64,000 nucleotides of DNA from JACQHM01 sp964535215 (GTDB lineage: Bacteria > Methylomirabilota > Methylomirabilia > Methylomirabilales > JACQHM01). Location of the stretch: positions 104,142 through 168,141 of the forward strand of contig CAZHST010000001.1 in assembly GCA_964535215.1 (NCBI GenBank). The letters run 5' to 3'. A program made the translations under genes and the position numbers. Position 1 is the stretch's first letter, and every line of letters starts with the position of its first letter. This document shows, piece by piece, positions 61,601 through 64,000 of this stretch. The notes beneath the pieces were generated by a model. That model made no database searches, was not told where the DNA came from, and was given only the letters and a program-made list of their open reading frames with translations.

Positions 61601-61753
61601 GTTGAAAACCTTGCTCTTCCTTTAGGTTGTCGTGAACGGGTTCTATCACGGGATAAGGGAGGACAGGGTGCTTCGGGAAGGCCGGAGGGTGTTTCCCGGC
61701 CGGTGAACCACAGCGGTGGCGCTTGGGACGCCTACAGAGGAGGGGGGAGTATT

Positions 61754-63091
61754 ATGAGTAAACGGTGGTTCTTCGCAGCTGTGGTTGGTCTTTGGGTGGC
61801 TAGCATACTGGGTCTCTGGCTGCTCTGGGGGACCGGCGAGGTTTCGGCCATGCCGAACTTCGGCCGGCAGATGAATGCGGCCTGCATGATGTGCCACTCG
61901 ACGATCCCCACCCTGAACCCGATCGGCTATCGCTTCCGGGATGCGGGCTTCCGAATCCCTGAGGATATTGGGTCGGTAAAGGAGCAGACCTGGGACAAGT
62001 ACTTGACAGCCCGCATTCAGGCTAAGTATCGCGTGCGGGACATCAGCCCGGCCGGGGGTGAGGATCATACGAATCAGCTCGAATTCCACGAACTCACCCT
62101 CTATCCGTTGGCCGGGCCCTTAGGGCGGTACTATTCTTCCTTGGTTGAGCTCTCCATCGCCCCTGAGGAATTTGCCGGGCTTGAGAATGGTTATTTCCGG
62201 TTCACCTATGGAAGTGATCAATTATATTTTAAGACCCGTCTCGGGATCTTCCACCCCTGGGAGGGCTTCGGCGCGTCTGATCGACCGGTCAGTCTCAGAC
62301 GGCCCCTCTTTCAAACCACGCCCGCGAACAAGAACCAAAACACCTTTTTTACCCAGTGGGGTTTTGATCAGGCAGGATGGGAGGTGGGAGCGAGCGCGGT
62401 GAGCTTCCTCGGCTACTCGACACTCAATTTTACCATCTTCAACGGCTTGCTCCTCCGAAAAGAAGAGGAGGCATTTAAGGCCTTTCCGGCCGCCGGGGGG
62501 GACTTGTCCAAGTTCGGCGATAAGCAGCTCCTGAGCCGTAGCGACAAGGACTACCAGATCGTCTTGAACCACTTGATCGGCGAAAGTGGGGCGGGTCTCA
62601 GCCTCTACTACTACAATGGGACGTTCAACCTTCCGATCGATCAAACGGGGGATGTTGAAAGGAGCAACCTCTGGAAGAACCGGTTCTGGCGCTTTGCCGC
62701 CTATGGGAGTTCGCCGATCGTGATGCTCTCCCAGCTTCAAAAGGGGGTGAGCCTCTCCGCCCAACTGAAGGGAGGGATCAGCGTCGGTCGGGACCGCTTC
62801 ATCGACCCGGCGACCGGCCAGGTCCAAGGACATTTCGGGAACTTCGGCTGGTTCACGACCCTGGAGCTCCCGGTCTGGCTCTACCTCACCCCGGCCATCC
62901 GGTTCGACTACTTCGACCCGGACCAAAGTAAGGGGGATAACCATATCCGGGCCTGGACGTTCAGCCTCAACGCCCCCCTCCAGGATGGCTTGCAGTTCAT
63001 CGCCGAGTACCAGAACAAGGTGACCGAGCAGCCGGGCAAAGGCGATAAGACCGAAAACAACTTCGAGCTCCGGCTCATCTTCATCTGGTAG
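61754..63091 (+). CDS. Outer-membrane beta-barrel with N-terminal heme c motif
   Basis: 445 residues: signal peptide (cleaved near VSA), MPNFGRQMNAACMMCHS with heme motif CMMCH at 44-48, the family-typical TLNPIGYRFRDAGFRIP, and then a long alternating beta-strand region ending ENNFELRLIFIW, an aromatic outer-membrane C-terminal signal. Such porin-cytochrome proteins are widespread and uncharacterised. ATG 61754 follows GAGGAGGGGGGAG; the longer open frame from 61520 lies in the leader. It could carry electrons or a substrate across the outer membrane for the PQQ system. Confidence 0.8.
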   Translation: MSKRWFFAAVVGLWVASILGLWLLWGTGEVSAMPNFGRQMNAACMMCHSTIPTLNPIGYRFRDAGFRIPEDIGSVKEQTWDKYLTARIQAKYRVRDISPAGGEDHTNQLEFHELTLYPLAGPLGRYYSSLVELSIAPEEFAGLENGYFRFTYGSDQLYFKTRLGIFHPWEGFGASDRPVSLRRPLFQTTPANKNQNTFFTQWGFDQAGWEVGASAVSFLGYSTLNFTIFNGLLLRKEEEAFKAFPAAGGDLSKFGDKQLLSRSDKDYQIVLNHLIGESGAGLSLYYYNGTFNLPIDQTGDVERSNLWKNRFWRFAAYGSSPIVMLSQLQKGVSLSAQLKGGISVGRDRFIDPATGQVQGHFGNFGWFTTLELPVWLYLTPAIRFDYFDPDQSKGDNHIRAWTFSLNAPLQDGLQFIAEYQNKVTEQPGKGDKTENNFELRLIFIW

Positions 63092-63128
63092 GTCGGTGGA
63101 ATTCAGGGAGAGGGGGGATGCAGTCTGG

Positions 63129-63818
63129 ATGAAGTGGGGAGGGATCCTGAACAGCTTGATCGTGGCAGGACTGGTCGGGTGGGGGACTTCGGCTGCTGGC
63201 CTCACGGCCGACGAGCTGATCCAGCTCAAGCAGGCTGGCCTCTCGGAAGCGATCATCGCTCTGATGGCGGAGTCGAATTACCCCGATGTCGCGAAGGTCC
63301 TCAAACTTAAGCAGGCGGGCTTCCAGGATGAGACGATCCTGGCCGTTATCCGGGGTGATCTCACGCACCAGGGGGGTCTCTCATCTTCCCGCGGTGCGCC
63401 TGCCCCGCCTGGTCCCGCGTCGCCCCTTGAGCCACCGGTGCTCTGCCAATCGCAGGCGGATGTTGAGATCCTCTGGCGCTTCCTCTACTACGGGGACCGG
63501 ATCCAAAACCAGGATCGCCATGCTGACGCGACGCTGACCGTGAGGAAAGGGACATTAGAGGTCACGTGGGCACCCTCCAAAAGCATCTTCAGCGTGCTTC
63601 ACCGGGAGCCCTTCCCGCCTCCTTTTCTCTGGGAGCTTGACCCCGAAGACGCCCTCTATCGCACCGATGACCCCCGGTTCCCCTATGCCCTCATCTCGAC
63701 GCCCCAACATCGTGGTAAGCCGCCCACTGATGGTAAACACTACTGGATCCTCAGGTTCAAGCCGGAGGATGGGCGGATGGTGCAGTGTCTCTTAAACCTC
63801 TTATCCTCACCCCCCTAA
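63129..63818 (+). CDS. Secreted protein of unknown function with two LKQAG repeats
   Basis: 229 residues: signal peptide (1-22), two related short helices (ELIQLKQAGLSEAIIALMAES and VLKLKQAGFQDETILAVIRGD, given here as neighbouring motifs), a Pro/Ala linker, and a C-terminal domain with LWRFLYYGDRIQNQDRHADATLTV and HYWILRFKPEDGRMVQ. I recognise no family. Start taken as ATG 63129; an upstream in-frame ATG at 63096 is possible. It lies 37 bases after the outer-membrane cytochrome, likely the same operon. Confidence 0.6.
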   Translation: MKWGGILNSLIVAGLVGWGTSAAGLTADELIQLKQAGLSEAIIALMAESNYPDVAKVLKLKQAGFQDETILAVIRGDLTHQGGLSSSRGAPAPPGPASPLEPPVLCQSQADVEILWRFLYYGDRIQNQDRHADATLTVRKGTLEVTWAPSKSIFSVLHREPFPPPFLWELDPEDALYRTDDPRFPYALISTPQHRGKPPTDGKHYWILRFKPEDGRMVQCLLNLLSSPP

Positions 63819-63942
63819 TTGGTATGTCGGAGCCGACGTCCCCATCGACGAGGCCCACGTCGCTGCTCTCTCCTTGCCATTGGCTCCCTCCTCCGACCAC
63901 AGGGCCCACGGGGGGCGAGGGGGGCGAAAGGACATGGAGGGC

Positions 63943-64000
63943 TTAGCGGATGAACTTGAAGAGGATGGTGAGGAGGGTGAGCAAGCTGAACCACACGGTG
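63943..64000 (-). CDS. C-terminal end of a membrane protein (truncated by window edge)
   Basis: On the minus strand the last 18 codons read TVWFSLLTLLTILFKFIR and end at TAA 63945-63943. One hydrophobic helix with a basic end is all that can be seen. The gap 63819-63942 between the two convergent genes holds no clear terminator. Confidence 0.45.
   Translation of the reverse strand, partial: TVWFSLLTLLTILFKFIR

Noticed and set aside
61520..61753. The open frame of the outer-membrane cytochrome extends 78 codons upstream from an ATG at 61520
   Set aside because: The signal peptide and a strong ribosome site belong to ATG 61754, and the upstream part covers the second promoter and encodes unlikely sequence.

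Overview
The window is about 64 kb of GC-rich bacterial DNA with short intergenic gaps and no rRNA, tRNA, CRISPR array or transposase that I can see. It carries many c-type cytochromes, heterodisulfide-reductase (Hdr)-type iron-sulfur proteins, a group-3 [NiFe] hydrogenase, sigma-54 regulation and PQQ dehydrogenases. That mix suggests a deep-branching, metabolically versatile lineage of the Methylomirabilota/NC10 or Desulfobacterota kind. The sequence alone does not settle the taxon.

Layout. (1) 1-3.7 kb: end of a multiheme cytochrome c/cytochrome b pair and a heme-type histidine kinase with a NarL-type regulator. (2) 4.0-6.3 kb: a PAS-LuxR regulator and a first Nramp-like transporter. (3) 6.3-22.1 kb, all on the minus strand: one long cluster reading from 22.1 kb downward. 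It encodes a small Cys-rich protein, two GcvH-like proteins, a small membrane protein, a four-cluster ferredoxin, NrfD, an HdrD-like protein, EtfBA, a NarI-HdrD fusion resembling ETF:menaquinone oxidoreductases, HdrA, MvhD-MvhG-MvhA, a hydrogenase maturation protease, HypA and an MfnB-like enzyme. It begins with a sigma-54-like promoter preceded by an array of repeated 15-bp sites. (4) 22.4-26.3 kb, minus strand: sigma-54 response regulator, archaemetzincin, heme-type sensor kinase and a small membrane protein. (5) 26.5-30.7 kb: a multiheme NapC-like cytochrome, a NosR/NapH-like membrane ferredoxin with its own sigma-54 promoter, and a PCYCGC-type protein. (6) 30.9-35 kb: a second sigma-54 promoter, then DtxR-FeoA, FeoB, a cytochrome c and a CDF efflux protein. 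(7) 35-64 kb: an accessory region with a second PAS-LuxR regulator, a cyclase, an SMP-30 lactonase, two more Nramp-like transporters, five secreted DUF362 genes (six domains), LarE, two PQQ dehydrogenases with a lanthanide-type Asp-x-Asp site, an XoxJ-like binding protein, small cytochromes and an outer-membrane cytochrome/beta-barrel.

The most interesting signal is regulatory. Eight promoters in region 7 share a palindromic operator (core consensus ATAGNCCGTTCGGNCTAT). In six of them the right half-site lies exactly 22 bp upstream of a -10 hexamer. In five of them a second operator sits exactly 22 bp (two helical turns) further upstream. This fits activation by a LuxR/GerE-type protein, and the PAS-LuxR genes at 4043 and 35008 are the obvious candidates. 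The operator joins Nramp-like transporters, DUF362 proteins, LarE, PQQ dehydrogenases, XoxJ, the cyclase and the outer-membrane cytochrome into one apparent regulon. I propose it is a periplasmic, possibly lanthanide-linked, oxidation system; the operators and gene content are read from the sequence, the function is inference.
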